DNA of 64,000 nt from Xanthomonas sp. 10-10 (GCF_040182365.1 NZ_CP144460.1:3100001-3164000); one strand, 5' to 3'. Shown: positions 36,754-46,842, counted from the stretch's first letter. Numbers and translations are program-made. Notes: generated by a model not told the origin, from the sequence alone.

Positions 36754-39700
36754 TTAGAACTTGTACTTCAACGTCACCTGCATCGACCAACGCGACACGC
36801 CAGTGTTGCCCTTGTCGTTGTTGTTTTCCTGCACCGTAGGCTCGTCGGTGGCGCCTGTAAAGTTGTAGATGTACTTGCCGGTTGCAGGATCGATACCGGC
36901 ATAGCTCGCCACTCGGGCGGTGGAGTTGAAGCCGTAGTCCTCGATGCGACCCCACTTTTTGTTGAGCAGGTTACCGACGTTCATGATGTCCAGCGCCAAC
37001 TCGGTCTTGTGGCCTTCGAACAGACCGGGCAGCTCCTGACTGACGTGCAGATCGAAGCTGTTAACCCACTTGGTACGGAACTCGTTCGCAGGCGCAATCT
37101 GCCCCTTGTAGGCAGCCAACTCGGGATTTTTTGCCAGCCAATCAAAGAAGCGCTGCTCCATTGCAGCTCCGCCAACCCACCGGACGTCGCCAGGCCCGTT
37201 CGGTACGTAGAACAGGTCGTTGAAGTAGCCGGCCCCGGAGGTAGAAGCAGCGTCGCCGTTCAAGTCGTTGTAGTAGATGTAGCTAAACGGACGACCCGAA
37301 CGACCTTCGTAGAACAACCCCACGCTGGTGTTGTACTTGCCGAAGAACGCCTTCTTCCAGTTGATCGAGCCAGTGATGCGATCCTTGATCGCATAACGCG
37401 AATCGTAGGCCACGTTTTCATTGGCAGTGCCGATCAGCGTGCTGCCCCAGTTCGAGGTGTTCTGCGAACTGGTCAAAGGACTGACTTCAGTGGACTCTGT
37501 GTAGGTGTAGGCAAGCGACCAGCCCCAGGTTTCCGTGAGCGGCTTGTTCAACCCAACCGTGAACTGGGTGCCTTCGCCCTTGTCAGTATTGCGCATGAGC
37601 ATCACATCGCCCATGTCGCTTGGACGATTGGCCTTGCCGCTTACGACTTGACCACCACCCAGGTTTTGACCGTTCTGTACGGAAGTATTGGTACCAGTCG
37701 AAGGGCGGTAACCCGCAGCGTTCCAGTACAACTCACGACCATCCTGACCAATACGGGTCGCAGCCACACCAGCTTGGTTGTACAGGTCCAGGCGCTCAAA
37801 ATAGATCGCGTTATTGACCTTGGTGTACAGCACCTCAGCCGAAGCGACGATGCCATACCAGGGCAACTCATGATCGAAGGCGAGATTGGTCTTCCACACC
37901 GATGGCAGCTTGAGGTCGGGCGCGGCGATGTCCACGTTCTGACGAGCACCGGCCCCAGCAGTCGGGATGTACGGCGGATTGGTATTCGGGGTGAAGATAC
38001 CGACCGGATTGTTGACCGTGTACTCGGTATAGTTCAGGCCGGTGTTCTGGTACACACCTGCCAGCCATACATTCGGTGCGGCACCGCCAAACAGACCCAG
38101 GCCGCCGCGCAGCTGTGTAGGACGATCGCTATCGAACGTGTAGTTGAAGCCGAAGCGCGGCTGCACCAACTTGTCGTCGGGTAGCTGGGTATTGTCGTAG
38201 CCATACAGCGACATAATGCGCGGGTTGTACAGGCGCTGATCACTGAAGTCGGGCATGTCGATGCGCACGCCGCCCTGCACGGTCAGATTGCTATTGACCG
38301 CCCAGCTATCCTGGATGAACAAACCAGTATTCTTCAGCGTGTACTCGGCCGGAATGTCGTCATAACTACCGCCGGGACGCGGCGCACGCACAATGTACTG
38401 GTTAACGCGACCTGCCGCGAAGTCGTTGAGGTTGTTGAACAAGTATGCGCCGTTGAGATTACGGCCGAAGTAGTTGAGCAGATCGTTTTTGGAATAATCG
38501 AAGCCAAACTTGACGGTGTGGTCACCGACATACCAAGTCCCGGCACCGAAGGCGCTCAATTCCTTGCTCTCGACCGCATTGATGTGCGAGTTCTGCTCGG
38601 TACCGAAATAGAGCGAATTATTCGCAGTCCCGCCAAAACCACGCACCTGAATCTGCGGCAAGGTCGAATTCGGCTCGCGGACCGCAGAGTATTCCTTATG
38701 TGAAAGCTTGAATTCGGTTGAGAAGTTCTCGGACCAGTCACTGAACAGTTCGCCCATCCAGGATTCGTAGGTCTTTGGCTGCTGATACCAAAAACTGCTC
38801 AGCGAGACAGCACTATTGCTGATCTGCGGGAAGCGGACCACGTTTTGCTCAAGCTTGTTGTAACGCACAGCGGCGCGATGATTGTCGCTGATGTTCCAGT
38901 CGATCTTCAGCGCATATTCTTCGACTTCGGTCTTATTGGCAGGCTGGTTCAGCGAACCCGCGTCGAAGCCATAACCGGTTGCGATCTGCTGTGCACGGGC
39001 GATATCGGCATCGGTGATGCTACCTCTGCCATACGGAGAATCAGTCAAGCTGATACCCGGCGCCGAACGCTCCATCTTTTCGTAGTTGGCAAAGAAGAAC
39101 AGCTTGTCCTTGACGATCGGCCCACCCAAGGTCATGCCATAGGTCTTTTCATCATCGAAGCCATTGAAACGAACGCCTTCCAATTCCTTGCGCACCATAT
39201 CCTTGTCGCGATACGCGTAGTACACGGTGCCGCCAAAGTTATTGGTACCCGACTTGGTTACCGCATTGATTACTGCGCCGGTACCGCCAGAAATGGTGGT
39301 GTCGTAATTGGCGACATCGATATTGATTTCCTGGATGGCATCCATCGACACCGGCTGACGCTCGGTCGGCAGGTTATTGGACTCCAAACCAAAGGGATCG
39401 CCTGCACCAATACCGTCGATGCGAATAGCGTTGTAGCGCGTATTTTGACCGCCCACCGAAATTGCGCCATCGGCCTTGCTGACTTGCGAAATACGCGGAT
39501 CGAGACGGATGTAATCTTGGATGTTGCGATTGACCGACGGCAGCGATTCGATGGTCTCGCGAGACACGTTCGTGCCGGTACCCATCTTGTAAGCGCTAAA
39601 CAGCTCCGAGCCACCCGCGACAGCCATGACCTGCACGGCTTCGAGATTGGTGGCGGCGATGTCGCCTGCCAAATCCGCATTGACAGTGTTGACCTGATTG

Positions 39701-40011
39701 AGGTTGAGGTAAACGCCCTCTTCGGTCTTGGTGCCTTCACCCGATTTGGTGATGGTGATGGTGTATGGCCCACCCACACGCAGGCCGCGCGCGTTGTAGC
39801 GTCCGCTGGCATCGGTGGTGGCGCGGCTGACGGTACCCGATTCGACGTGGGTGATCGTGACTTCGGCATTCGGCACCGGCTGACCGCCGCTGCTGGTGAC
39901 CAGGCCAGCGACGCCGGCGGAGGTGCTCTGCGCAAATACGGGAGCGGCGGCGAGTGCGGCAACGAGACCAAGCGTGAGCTTGGACATGCGGAGACAACGG
40001 GGGTGGGTCAT
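36754..40011 (-). CDS. Oar-like TonB-dependent receptor with carboxypeptidase-regulatory domain
   Basis: 1085-residue outer-membrane receptor. Signal peptide ends VFA^QSTSAG (MSKLTLGL, codon 9, is an alternative start). Residues ~31-110 form a CarboxypepD_reg-like beta-sandwich (VTSSGGQPVPNAEVTITHV), then a plug (NIQDYIRLDPRISQVSK, AIRIDGIGAGDPFGLESN) and a large barrel ending MQVTLKYKF. This is the Oar/OmpA-related layout common in Xanthomonas. Ligand unknown. Alone in its unit, ended by a strong terminator. Confidence 0.9.
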   Translation of the reverse strand: MTHPRCLRMSKLTLGLVAALAAAPVFAQSTSAGVAGLVTSSGGQPVPNAEVTITHVESGTVSRATTDASGRYNARGLRVGGPYTITITKSGEGTKTEEGVYLNLNQVNTVNADLAGDIAATNLEAVQVMAVAGGSELFSAYKMGTGTNVSRETIESLPSVNRNIQDYIRLDPRISQVSKADGAISVGGQNTRYNAIRIDGIGAGDPFGLESNNLPTERQPVSMDAIQEINIDVANYDTTISGGTGAVINAVTKSGTNNFGGTVYYAYRDKDMVRKELEGVRFNGFDDEKTYGMTLGGPIVKDKLFFFANYEKMERSAPGISLTDSPYGRGSITDADIARAQQIATGYGFDAGSLNQPANKTEVEEYALKIDWNISDNHRAAVRYNKLEQNVVRFPQISNSAVSLSSFWYQQPKTYESWMGELFSDWSENFSTEFKLSHKEYSAVREPNSTLPQIQVRGFGGTANNSLYFGTEQNSHINAVESKELSAFGAGTWYVGDHTVKFGFDYSKNDLLNYFGRNLNGAYLFNNLNDFAAGRVNQYIVRAPRPGGSYDDIPAEYTLKNTGLFIQDSWAVNSNLTVQGGVRIDMPDFSDQRLYNPRIMSLYGYDNTQLPDDKLVQPRFGFNYTFDSDRPTQLRGGLGLFGGAAPNVWLAGVYQNTGLNYTEYTVNNPVGIFTPNTNPPYIPTAGAGARQNVDIAAPDLKLPSVWKTNLAFDHELPWYGIVASAEVLYTKVNNAIYFERLDLYNQAGVAATRIGQDGRELYWNAAGYRPSTGTNTSVQNGQNLGGGQVVSGKANRPSDMGDVMLMRNTDKGEGTQFTVGLNKPLTETWGWSLAYTYTESTEVSPLTSSQNTSNWGSTLIGTANENVAYDSRYAIKDRITGSINWKKAFFGKYNTSVGLFYEGRSGRPFSYIYYNDLNGDAASTSGAGYFNDLFYVPNGPGDVRWVGGAAMEQRFFDWLAKNPELAAYKGQIAPANEFRTKWVNSFDLHVSQELPGLFEGHKTELALDIMNVGNLLNKKWGRIEDYGFNSTARVASYAGIDPATGKYIYNFTGATDEPTVQENNNDKGNTGVSRWSMQVTLKYKF

Positions 40012-40380
40012 TTCGGTGGCCTCGATACAGGTTGGGCAGTGACAAAAGCGCAGTCAGCCCAACCGTTCCCGGGGGTGGGCTGCCGATGATCTGGGGTCCC
40101 TCGCCGGGCGGCTGGTTGCTGCCGCAACGGTTAACAACAGATTAACACGCTAAGGCCTGATTGTGACGGCGGCGTGACAAAGTTCGCGCACTGCAACATG
40201 AACTTCGCATGTGAAGGCGCAACGGCCTTGTTGCGCAAGATCGCAGCGGGAGCGAGACATGCGTCTCGACTGGGCCAAATTCGGTCGTCAAAAGCCGGCG
40301 GGACTGCGGCTGGACCGGGTTTGCGCAAAGGAGCGCGCGTCGCGCCACGGCCAGTACCGACCCCTGATATGACAGCGCCC
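40012..40380. other. Intergenic region upstream of the Oar-like receptor
   Basis: 369 bases between the receptor start and the marC stop. It contains AT-richer words GGTTAACAACAGATTAACACG at about 40128 (20 bases quoted in part), a likely promoter zone for the receptor. No gene or clear terminator seen. Confidence 0.4.
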
Positions 40381-40980
40381 TTAAATCGACACCGGCAGCT
40401 TGAAGTACGTCCCCAACCCATCCAGGAACATCTGCACGGAAATCGCGACCAGCAGCATGCCCATCAGCCGCTCGATCGCGGTCAGTGCGCGATGACCGAG
40501 CAGTTTGTACAGCAACGGGGCCGAGGCCAGGATCGTGGAGGCGCCGATCCAGGCGATCATCAGCGCCAGGCTCCAGTCCCACAGACGCGTGGGTTCGTTA
40601 CTGCCCATGAGCATGACCGCGGCCATGCCGGACGGTCCGGCCACCAGCGGAATGGCCAGCGGCACGATGAAGGGCTCGCCGTCCGGGATCTCGCCCATCA
40701 GGCCTTCCGGGCGCGGGAAGATCATGCGGATGCCGATCAGAAACAGCACGATGCCGCCGGCGATCGCCACCGATTCCTGCCGCAGATGCATCAGTTCCAG
40801 CGCGTATTTGCCGCCCCACAGAAACGCCATCAACACGATCAGGGCGATCAGCAGCTCGCGCGCGAGCACGAAGCGCTGCCGCTTGGGCGGCAACGGTTTG
40901 AGCACGCTGAGAAAGACCGGGATGTTGCCCAGCGGGTCCAGGATCAGGAACAGCAGCAAGGCCGCCGACAGAATGGTCAT
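40381..40980 (-). CDS. MarC-family integral membrane protein
   Basis: 199-residue protein with six hydrophobic segments. Begins MTILSAALLLFLILDPLGN, typical of the MarC/UPF0056 family; PLAIPLVAGPSGMAAVML is the second family signature. Physiological role of the family is unsettled. ATG at 40980 overlaps the SDR stop (ATGA), so it belongs to the grxD-SDR-marC operon. Confidence 0.9.
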   Translation of the reverse strand: MTILSAALLLFLILDPLGNIPVFLSVLKPLPPKRQRFVLARELLIALIVLMAFLWGGKYALELMHLRQESVAIAGGIVLFLIGIRMIFPRPEGLMGEIPDGEPFIVPLAIPLVAGPSGMAAVMLMGSNEPTRLWDWSLALMIAWIGASTILASAPLLYKLLGHRALTAIERLMGMLLVAISVQMFLDGLGTYFKLPVSI

Positions 40981-41720
40981 GCGCAAGGGCTCCAGATCGC
41001 ACCGCGGTGCGGGGCACCTGCCATGGACAACAAGGTGACACAGGCGGACGCGTAACGGACGGGGTCGGCCGCCTCGCTGTCTTCCTGATGGGTAAAGGCG
41101 CGCGCGCGCAATGCGGTGCGCATCGGCCCTGGTTGCAGGCCATGGACGCGCACCGGGCCGGCTGCGGTTTCGTGATGCAGGCTGGCGATCACGCCGAGCT
41201 GCGCATGCTGGGCGGCGCCGTAGGCGCCCCAGTAGGCCTGACCGACGCGCACGGCATCGTCGACCACGAAGACCACGGCCGCGTCGTCCTGCTGTCGCAT
41301 CAGTGGAAGGCAGGCCTGGGTCAACCAGGCGCGTGCGGTGAGATTGACGTGGATGCTGCGTGCGAAGTCCGCAGGTGCCGCAAGTTCGGCCGGCGTCAGC
41401 CCGCCGAAATCGGCGGCGCAATGCAGCAGCCCATGGACACCGCCCAATTCGGACTGCAGCCGTTGCGCCAACCCAGCGTAATCATCGGGTGTCGCGCCGG
41501 CCAGATCGAGCGGGTACAGCAACGGCTCCGGACCCAGCGTTGCCATCGCATCGTAGACGCGCTCCAACGGACGCAGCTTGCGCCCCAGCAGTACCACGGT
41601 CGCCCCTGCCGATGCGCATGCCCGTGCGGCGGCGGCGCCCAGCCCACCGGCCGCGCCGGTGATCAGCACCACCCGCCCGGCCAGCGACTGCGGCGGACCC
41701 TGGTCCTGCAACGCACTCAC
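40977..41720 (-). CDS. YciK-like short-chain dehydrogenase/reductase with altered active site
   Basis: 247-residue Rossmann-fold protein. GTG start at 41720 overlaps the grxD stop. The dinucleotide motif TGAAGGLG (21-28) and the family's NLTAR are present. The catalytic triad is not: the usual Ser is Asp154 (VVDD), and the YxxxK motif reads YGAAQ with Tyr167 but Gln171. YciK relatives have YxxSK here. It may bind a nucleotide without SDR redox chemistry. Confidence 0.8.
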   Translation of the reverse strand: MSALQDQGPPQSLAGRVVLITGAAGGLGAAAARACASAGATVVLLGRKLRPLERVYDAMATLGPEPLLYPLDLAGATPDDYAGLAQRLQSELGGVHGLLHCAADFGGLTPAELAAPADFARSIHVNLTARAWLTQACLPLMRQQDDAAVVFVVDDAVRVGQAYWGAYGAAQHAQLGVIASLHHETAAGPVRVHGLQPGPMRTALRARAFTHQEDSEAADPVRYASACVTLLSMAGAPHRGAIWSPCA

Positions 41721-42037
41721 GGCTGATACGCTTCGGTGACGATGCGCTTGAGTTCGCCGGCTTCGAAAAGTTCCAGCGTGATGTCGCAACCGCCGATCAG
41801 CTCGCCATGGATGAACAACTGCGGAAAGGTCGGCCAATTGGAATAACGCGGCAGATTGGCGCGGATTTCGGGTTCTTCCAGCACATTGACCGTGCGCAGC
41901 TGATCGGCGCCGGCGGCGATCAACGCCTGCACTGCGCGGCTGGAAAACCCGCACATCGGAAACTGCGGGGTGCCTTTCATGAACAGCACGATCGGGTGTT
42001 GTTCGACTTCGGCCTGGATCCGTTCCATCACCGGCAT
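41717..42037 (-). CDS. grxD: Monothiol glutaredoxin GrxD
   Basis: 106-residue CGFS glutaredoxin, a carrier of [2Fe-2S] clusters. Active-site CGFS at 29-32, KGTPQFPMCGFS context, WPTFPQLFIHGELIGGCD glutathione-binding region. ATG at 42037 follows CAGGAG. Divergent from sodB by about 120 bases. Confidence 0.96.
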   Translation of the reverse strand: MPVMERIQAEVEQHPIVLFMKGTPQFPMCGFSSRAVQALIAAGADQLRTVNVLEEPEIRANLPRYSNWPTFPQLFIHGELIGGCDITLELFEAGELKRIVTEAYQP

Positions 42038-42157
42038 TGGACTCTCCTGACTGGGAGCGGCAGGCCCGACCGCCGGGTCGGATAGACTTCCGCAAAGGCG
42101 CGCATTGTAAGCCTTCACGCGACCTGCCGCCGGACTCCCTTCGCTGCCTTGCACATC

Positions 42158-42736
42158 ATGCCGATCGAACACGCTGCACTCCCCTACTCCCGCGCCGCTC
42201 TGGAGCCGCATCTGTCTTCCGCGACCCTGGAGGCGCACCACGGCGTCTGTCATCGCAGCGAGGTCGAACGGCTCAATACGCGCATCGAAGGCAGCGAATT
42301 TGCCGAGCTGACGCTGGAAGAGATCATCGCGCAGGCGCAGGGCACGCTGTTCCACCTGGCCGCGCAGGTGTGGAACCACAATTTCTATTGGCAATGCCTG
42401 CGGCCACGCGGTGGCGGCGAGCCGCTCGGCAAGCTGGCCGATGGCATCGGCAGATCGTTCGGCGATTTCGTGCACTTCAAGCAGGAGTTCAATCGCGTCG
42501 CCTTGAGCAGCTTCGGCTCGGGCTGGGTCTGGCTGGTACAACGCCCGGACGGCGCATTGGCCGTTGTCGCCACGCCCAATGCGTCCACGCCACTGACCGG
42601 GCCGGACACGCCGCTACTGGCATGCGACCTCTGGGAACACGCGTACTACCTGGATTACCAGCAGGACCGTGCCCAGTACCTGGAGGCGTTCTGGAAGCTG
42701 ATCAACTGGGATTTCGTGGCCAGCCGGCTGAGCTGA
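42158..42736 (+). CDS. sodB: Iron superoxide dismutase with variant gateway residues
   Basis: 192-residue Fe/Mn SOD. ATG 42158 (MPIEHAALPY) matches the family start; a TTG three codons earlier is rejected. Metal ligands His27, His74, Asp157 and His161 are kept, and Gln70 in AAQVWNH points to the iron type. The HHxxHHxxYV segment is instead HHGVCHRSEV: the residues equal to E. coli His30 and Tyr34 are Cys31 and Glu35. These line the substrate funnel, so kinetics may differ. Confidence 0.9.
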   Translation: MPIEHAALPYSRAALEPHLSSATLEAHHGVCHRSEVERLNTRIEGSEFAELTLEEIIAQAQGTLFHLAAQVWNHNFYWQCLRPRGGGEPLGKLADGIGRSFGDFVHFKQEFNRVALSSFGSGWVWLVQRPDGALAVVATPNASTPLTGPDTPLLACDLWEHAYYLDYQQDRAQYLEAFWKLINWDFVASRLS

Positions 42737-42860
42737 CACGCGCACCTGGATGCCGATGGACCGCTGACCGGCGGCCCGCGTCAGTGCTCTGCGCCCAAGT
42801 GCAGGCAGCCATCGCGCCGCCTCACTGCTGCGTCGCGATGTCTCGGGATCGGCTGACAAC

Positions 42861-44006
42861 TCAGCCTTCGCGCAGGCGCGCAATCACCGGTTCGACTTGC
42901 GCAGTGCGCTGCAGTGCCACCCCGGCTGCGACAAGCGCCTCGTCCAGCGCCTGCGGGGTATCGGCACGCAGCGTTGCGTGTCCCACCTTTCGGCCCTCGC
43001 GCGACTGCTTGCCGTAGTCGTGCCAATGCCCACCGGGCACTGCCAGAAATGCCGCAGCGTCCGGCATCGCGCCCAGCCAGTTGAGCATGCAGGCATGGCC
43101 ACGCATCGCAGTGCTGCCAAGTGGCAGGCCGAGCACGGCGCGCACATGATTTTCGAACTGCGAGGTCTCGGCGCCTTCAATGGTCCAATGCCCGGAGTTG
43201 TGCACGCGCGGCGCCATCTCGTTGGCGAGCAACTGGCCATCGCGCACGAACAGTTCCAGCGCGAACACGCCCACGTAGTCCACGCGCTCGGCGATCGCAC
43301 GCGCATGTGCCTGTGCGGCGGCCTGCAACCCGGCATCTACACGCGCCGGCGCCAGACTGGCCGAGAGCACGCCGTCCACATGCCAGTTCTCGGTCAGCGG
43401 CCACGCGCGAAATTCGCCATCGCGCCCACGCACGGCCACCACGCTGACCTCGCGCTCGAACGGCACGAAGGCCTCCACGATCAGCCCGACCTTCGCCGCC
43501 TGCGCGCCAAGCGCGTCCCACGCGGCATCGGCATCGGCCAGCGTCTTGATGCGGAACTGGCCCTTGCCGTCGTAGCCGAAGCGACGCGTCTTGAGCACGC
43601 AGGGCGTACCGATACGCGCCAAGGCAGCGTCGAGCCCGGCACGGTCGTCGATGGCGGCAAACTCCGGCACCGGAATGCCGAGCGCGCGGAACAAGGTTTT
43701 CTCGCTCAGCCGATCCTGCGCTACCGCCAGGGCATCCGGGCGCGGCAACACCGGCAGCTGCGCGGCAAGTTGCTGCGCGCTGGCGGCAGGCACGTTCTCG
43801 AAATCGAAGGTGATTGCATCCACCTGCGCGGCGAATGCCGCGAGCGCGGCAACATCGTCGAACGCGCCCACCTGCAGCGGTGCCACCTGCCCTGCGCAGG
43901 CATCGGCCGCCGGGTCGAATACCGCAAACCGCAGCCCAAGCGGAACGCCGGCCAGCACCAGCATGCGCGCCAACTGGCCGCCTCCCAGAATACCGACCGT
44001 GGTCAT
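42861..44006 (-). CDS. purK: PurK, N5-carboxyaminoimidazole ribonucleotide synthase
   Basis: 381-residue ATP-grasp enzyme converting AIR, bicarbonate and ATP to N5-CAIR in purine synthesis. Starts [19 protein letters not shown]-grasp signatures [14 protein letters not shown] and [17 protein letters not shown] are intact. ATG overlaps the purE stop (ATGA). A longer in-frame extension upstream runs through purE and is rejected. Confidence 0.96.
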   Translation of the reverse strand: MTTVGILGGGQLARMLVLAGVPLGLRFAVFDPAADACAGQVAPLQVGAFDDVAALAAFAAQVDAITFDFENVPAASAQQLAAQLPVLPRPDALAVAQDRLSEKTLFRALGIPVPEFAAIDDRAGLDAALARIGTPCVLKTRRFGYDGKGQFRIKTLADADAAWDALGAQAAKVGLIVEAFVPFEREVSVVAVRGRDGEFRAWPLTENWHVDGVLSASLAPARVDAGLQAAAQAHARAIAERVDYVGVFALELFVRDGQLLANEMAPRVHNSGHWTIEGAETSQFENHVRAVLGLPLGSTAMRGHACMLNWLGAMPDAAAFLAVPGGHWHDYGKQSREGRKVGHATLRADTPQALDEALVAAGVALQRTAQVEPVIARLREG

Positions 44007-44506
44007 TGGCGCGGGTCGTCGCTGGCCATCACATCGTCGGTCTGTTTGGCACGGAACTGCGCCAGCGCCTGACCGATCTGTACCTGCTCCGGCGCCAGCA
44101 TCGCGGCCGCAAACAACGCCGCGTTGGCCGCGCCGGCGTTGCCGATCGCAAACGTGGCCACCGGGATGCCGGCCGGCATCTGCACGATCGACAGCAATGA
44201 ATCCATGCCGTTGAGCGCCTTGGACTGCACCGGCACGCCCAGCACCGGCACCGCCGTCTTGGCCGCCAGCATGCCTGGCAGGTGCGCTGCACCGCCGGCA
44301 CCGGCAATGATGGCGCGCAAGCCGCGCTCGACAGCTTGTTCTGCGTAGGTGAACAACACATCCGGGGTACGGTGCGCCGAGACCACCTTGACTTCGTACG
44401 GCACGCCCAGCGCATCGAGCTTCTGAGCTGCGTGTTGCATGGTCTCCCAATCCGAACGGGAGCCCATCACGATGCCGACCAGCGGCGCGGAGTGGTTGGA
44501 GGTCAT
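44003..44506 (-). CDS. purE: PurE, N5-CAIR mutase
   Basis: 167-residue catalytic partner of PurK, converting N5-CAIR to [17 protein letters not shown] and SAHRTPD are the conserved active-site motifs; [12 protein letters not shown] follows. First gene of purEK. Confidence 0.97.
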   Translation of the reverse strand: MTSNHSAPLVGIVMGSRSDWETMQHAAQKLDALGVPYEVKVVSAHRTPDVLFTYAEQAVERGLRAIIAGAGGAAHLPGMLAAKTAVPVLGVPVQSKALNGMDSLLSIVQMPAGIPVATFAIGNAGAANAALFAAAMLAPEQVQIGQALAQFRAKQTDDVMASDDPRQ

Positions 44507-44564
44507 GGCCCTGCCCTGCGGTAAAGACGTATTCTAGCCAATCTCCACGCAAGACAAGACTTCG

Positions 44565-44834
44565 ATGGATCGCAAACTGCTCGACCTGCTGTGCTCGCCC
44601 GACACCCGTCAGCCGCTTTCGCTGCTGGACGGCAAGGGCCTGGAAGCGCTCAACACCGCCATCGCCGCCGGAGCCCTGCAGCGCGCCGACGGCACCGCGC
44701 AAAGCCAGCCGCTGCGCGAGGCCTTGATCACCCGGGACCGCAAGCAGGTCTTCCGCGTCGACGACGGTATTCCGGTGCTGCTGGCCGAAGAAGCCATCGC
44801 CACCGCGCAGATCACCGACTTCCCCGAAAAGTGA
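44565..44834 (+). CDS. Trm112/YcaR-family protein lacking zinc cysteines
   Basis: 89-residue protein. MDRKLLDLLCSPDTRQPL and the end VDDGIPVLLAEEA match the Trm112/YcaR fold. Only one cysteine remains, so the zinc ribbon is lost, and a ~25-residue insertion separates the two halves. The stop overlaps the nadC GTG start (GTGA), suggesting coupling. Function unknown. Confidence 0.85.
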   Translation: MDRKLLDLLCSPDTRQPLSLLDGKGLEALNTAIAAGALQRADGTAQSQPLREALITRDRKQVFRVDDGIPVLLAEEAIATAQITDFPEK

Positions 44835-45712
44835 GTTCGTCCGTGCGTACCGTGCCTGCGGCTCCGCCAGCGGCGTTGGTCGATGCCGATGTGGCGCGCG
44901 CGCTGGCCGAAGACATCGGCTCTGGCGATGTGACTGCCGCGCTGCTGCCCGACCAAGCCGACAGCGCCTATCTGTTGTGCAAGCAGGACGCGGTGATCGC
45001 CGGCCGACCCTGGTTCGATGCCACCCATCGTGCGCTCGACCCACAGGTACGCATCGACTGGCACGTACACGAAGGTCAGCACGTCAGCGCCGGCACGGTG
45101 CTGGCCATCCTGCAAGGCCGTAGCCGCAGCCTGGTCAGTGCCGAACGCACATCGCTGAACTTTCTGCAGACGCTCTCCGCCACCGCCACCGCCACCGCGG
45201 CCTATGTGGCGGAAGTGGCAGGCACCGGCGCCCACATCCTGGACACGCGCAAGACGCTGCCGGGCCTGCGCATGGCGCAGAAATACGCGGTGCGCTGCGG
45301 TGGCGGCGACAATCACCGCATCGGCCTGTTCGATACGGTGATGCTCAAGGAAAACCATATCCGCGCCGCCGGCTCGCTCGGCGCAGCCGTGCATGCGGCA
45401 CGTGCGCAGCAACCGCAGTTGCCGCTGGTGGTGGAGGTGGAAACGCTGGCGCAGCTGCGCGAGGCCTTGCAGGTGGGCTGCACGCGCATCCTGATCGACG
45501 ACTTCGACCCGGCGATGCGTCGCGAGGCGGTGCGCATCGTTGCCGCACTGCCGGTGGATCAGCGCATCCCGCTGGAAGTCTCCGGCAGCGTCGACCTGGC
45601 CGGCATCCGCGCAATTGCACAGGACGGCGTGGACTGCATTTCCATCGGCGGGTTGACCAAGCATGTGCAGGCGGTGGATCTGTCGCTCAAACTCGGCCCG
45701 CCGCCGCACTGA
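44831..45712 (+). CDS. nadC: NadC, quinolinate phosphoribosyltransferase
   Basis: 293-residue NAD-synthesis enzyme producing nicotinate mononucleotide. GTG start at 44831 overlaps the previous stop. Conserved DTRKTLPGLRMAQKYAVRCG, HRIGLFDTVMLKENH and VEVETLAQLREAL are visible. A longer in-frame reading upstream overlaps the Trm112-like gene and is rejected. Confidence 0.96.
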   Translation: MSSSVRTVPAAPPAALVDADVARALAEDIGSGDVTAALLPDQADSAYLLCKQDAVIAGRPWFDATHRALDPQVRIDWHVHEGQHVSAGTVLAILQGRSRSLVSAERTSLNFLQTLSATATATAAYVAEVAGTGAHILDTRKTLPGLRMAQKYAVRCGGGDNHRIGLFDTVMLKENHIRAAGSLGAAVHAARAQQPQLPLVVEVETLAQLREALQVGCTRILIDDFDPAMRREAVRIVAALPVDQRIPLEVSGSVDLAGIRAIAQDGVDCISIGGLTKHVQAVDLSLKLGPPPH

Positions 45713-45775
45713 TTTCACGTCTGCGCGCAGGCCGCTCTGGCAGCCTGCTGCGATTGCTTTCGTGCAGGATGTTCG

Positions 45776-46828
45776 ATGACCGTAAGACCCTGGCCGTGGA
45801 TGTGCCTGTTGCTTGCAGGATTGGGAGGCGGCGCTGCGGCTGCGGAAGTGTGCGATGTGCCGCCGCGGTTCGGCACCAGCCCCGCCGCTATCGCCATCGT
45901 GCGCTCGGCCTGCAATGAGCATCGTCTGTGGCAACACCCGTTCATCGATGCCAAAGGGCGCCTTGCCAGCCTGGGCGTGACCGAAGCCGAATCGGGCTAT
46001 CTCGCCGACCATGGTGTCGTCGCCTGGCAGCGCGTGGCAGACTATTGGCGCGACAGCGGCACGCTTGCTTCGATGGGCGGCCGTCCCGGCGCGTCAAGTT
46101 GCGCTGCATTGGATGGCACCCGCTACACCGCCAGCGATTGTCGCGCGTTTCTGATCGACAACCCGTGGTCGGCCGCTTTCATTTCATGGGTGATGACGCA
46201 AGCCAGACTGAGCGGATTCCACCGTTCAGCGCGCCATCTGGACTACATTCGCAGCGCGTACAACGACGGTGCCACCGGCCCGTACCAGTTCGCCGACCCT
46301 GCCGTCGAAAAGCCTGCACCCGGCGATCTGCTCTGCCTGCTCCGCGGGCGCAGCGTGGCGCTTGGCTACGCAGGATTGAAGGCCGCGTTGGGCGGTAGCG
46401 CATCGATGCCATGGCAATCGCATTGCGATGTGGTGGTGGCTGCCAATGTCGGCGGCGATCGCACGCTGTATCTGATCGGCGGCAATGTGTTCAACACCGT
46501 GATGATGCGCAAGATGCCGCTGGACCGCGCCGGTCGGGTGGTATTGCCGACGCCGCAGTCCGACAACGCGCAGGACCAGAACGAAGACAGCCTTGGCGCC
46601 GCCAGCGAATGCACGCCGGCACACGAAGAACTATGCGACTTCAATCGTCGCGACTGGGCTGCGTTGCTGAAGCTGCGTCCTGATGCGGCGATGCTGGCGC
46701 CACCGCCGACCGAACCACTGCCTGCGCCCACCGCACCGCCTGCCGAGCAGACGATGCCACCAGGTTTTCCACGCGTGGTGCCGCCGCGCCCGGAAACGCA
46801 GCCGGCGCCGACGCAGCAGCCTGGTTGA
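45776..46828 (+). CDS. DUF2272 exported protein
   Basis: 350-residue protein with a signal peptide ending near GAAAAEV. The DUF2272 region spans about 90-255 (NPWSAAFISWVMTQARL, PAPGDLLCLLRGRS, HCDVVVAANVGG), which resembles an NlpC/CHAP-like fold; Cys in SHCDVV may be meaningful but the catalytic set is not certain. The last 60 residues are Pro-rich. Function unknown. Confidence 0.8.
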   Translation: MTVRPWPWMCLLLAGLGGGAAAAEVCDVPPRFGTSPAAIAIVRSACNEHRLWQHPFIDAKGRLASLGVTEAESGYLADHGVVAWQRVADYWRDSGTLASMGGRPGASSCAALDGTRYTASDCRAFLIDNPWSAAFISWVMTQARLSGFHRSARHLDYIRSAYNDGATGPYQFADPAVEKPAPGDLLCLLRGRSVALGYAGLKAALGGSASMPWQSHCDVVVAANVGGDRTLYLIGGNVFNTVMMRKMPLDRAGRVVLPTPQSDNAQDQNEDSLGAASECTPAHEELCDFNRRDWAALLKLRPDAAMLAPPPTEPLPAPTAPPAEQTMPPGFPRVVPPRPETQPAPTQQPG

Positions 46829-46842
46829 GGAACGAATCGAAG

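Noticed and set aside
36730-40089. Two long plus-strand frames (484 and 414 codons)
   Set aside because: Antisense to the Oar-like receptor.
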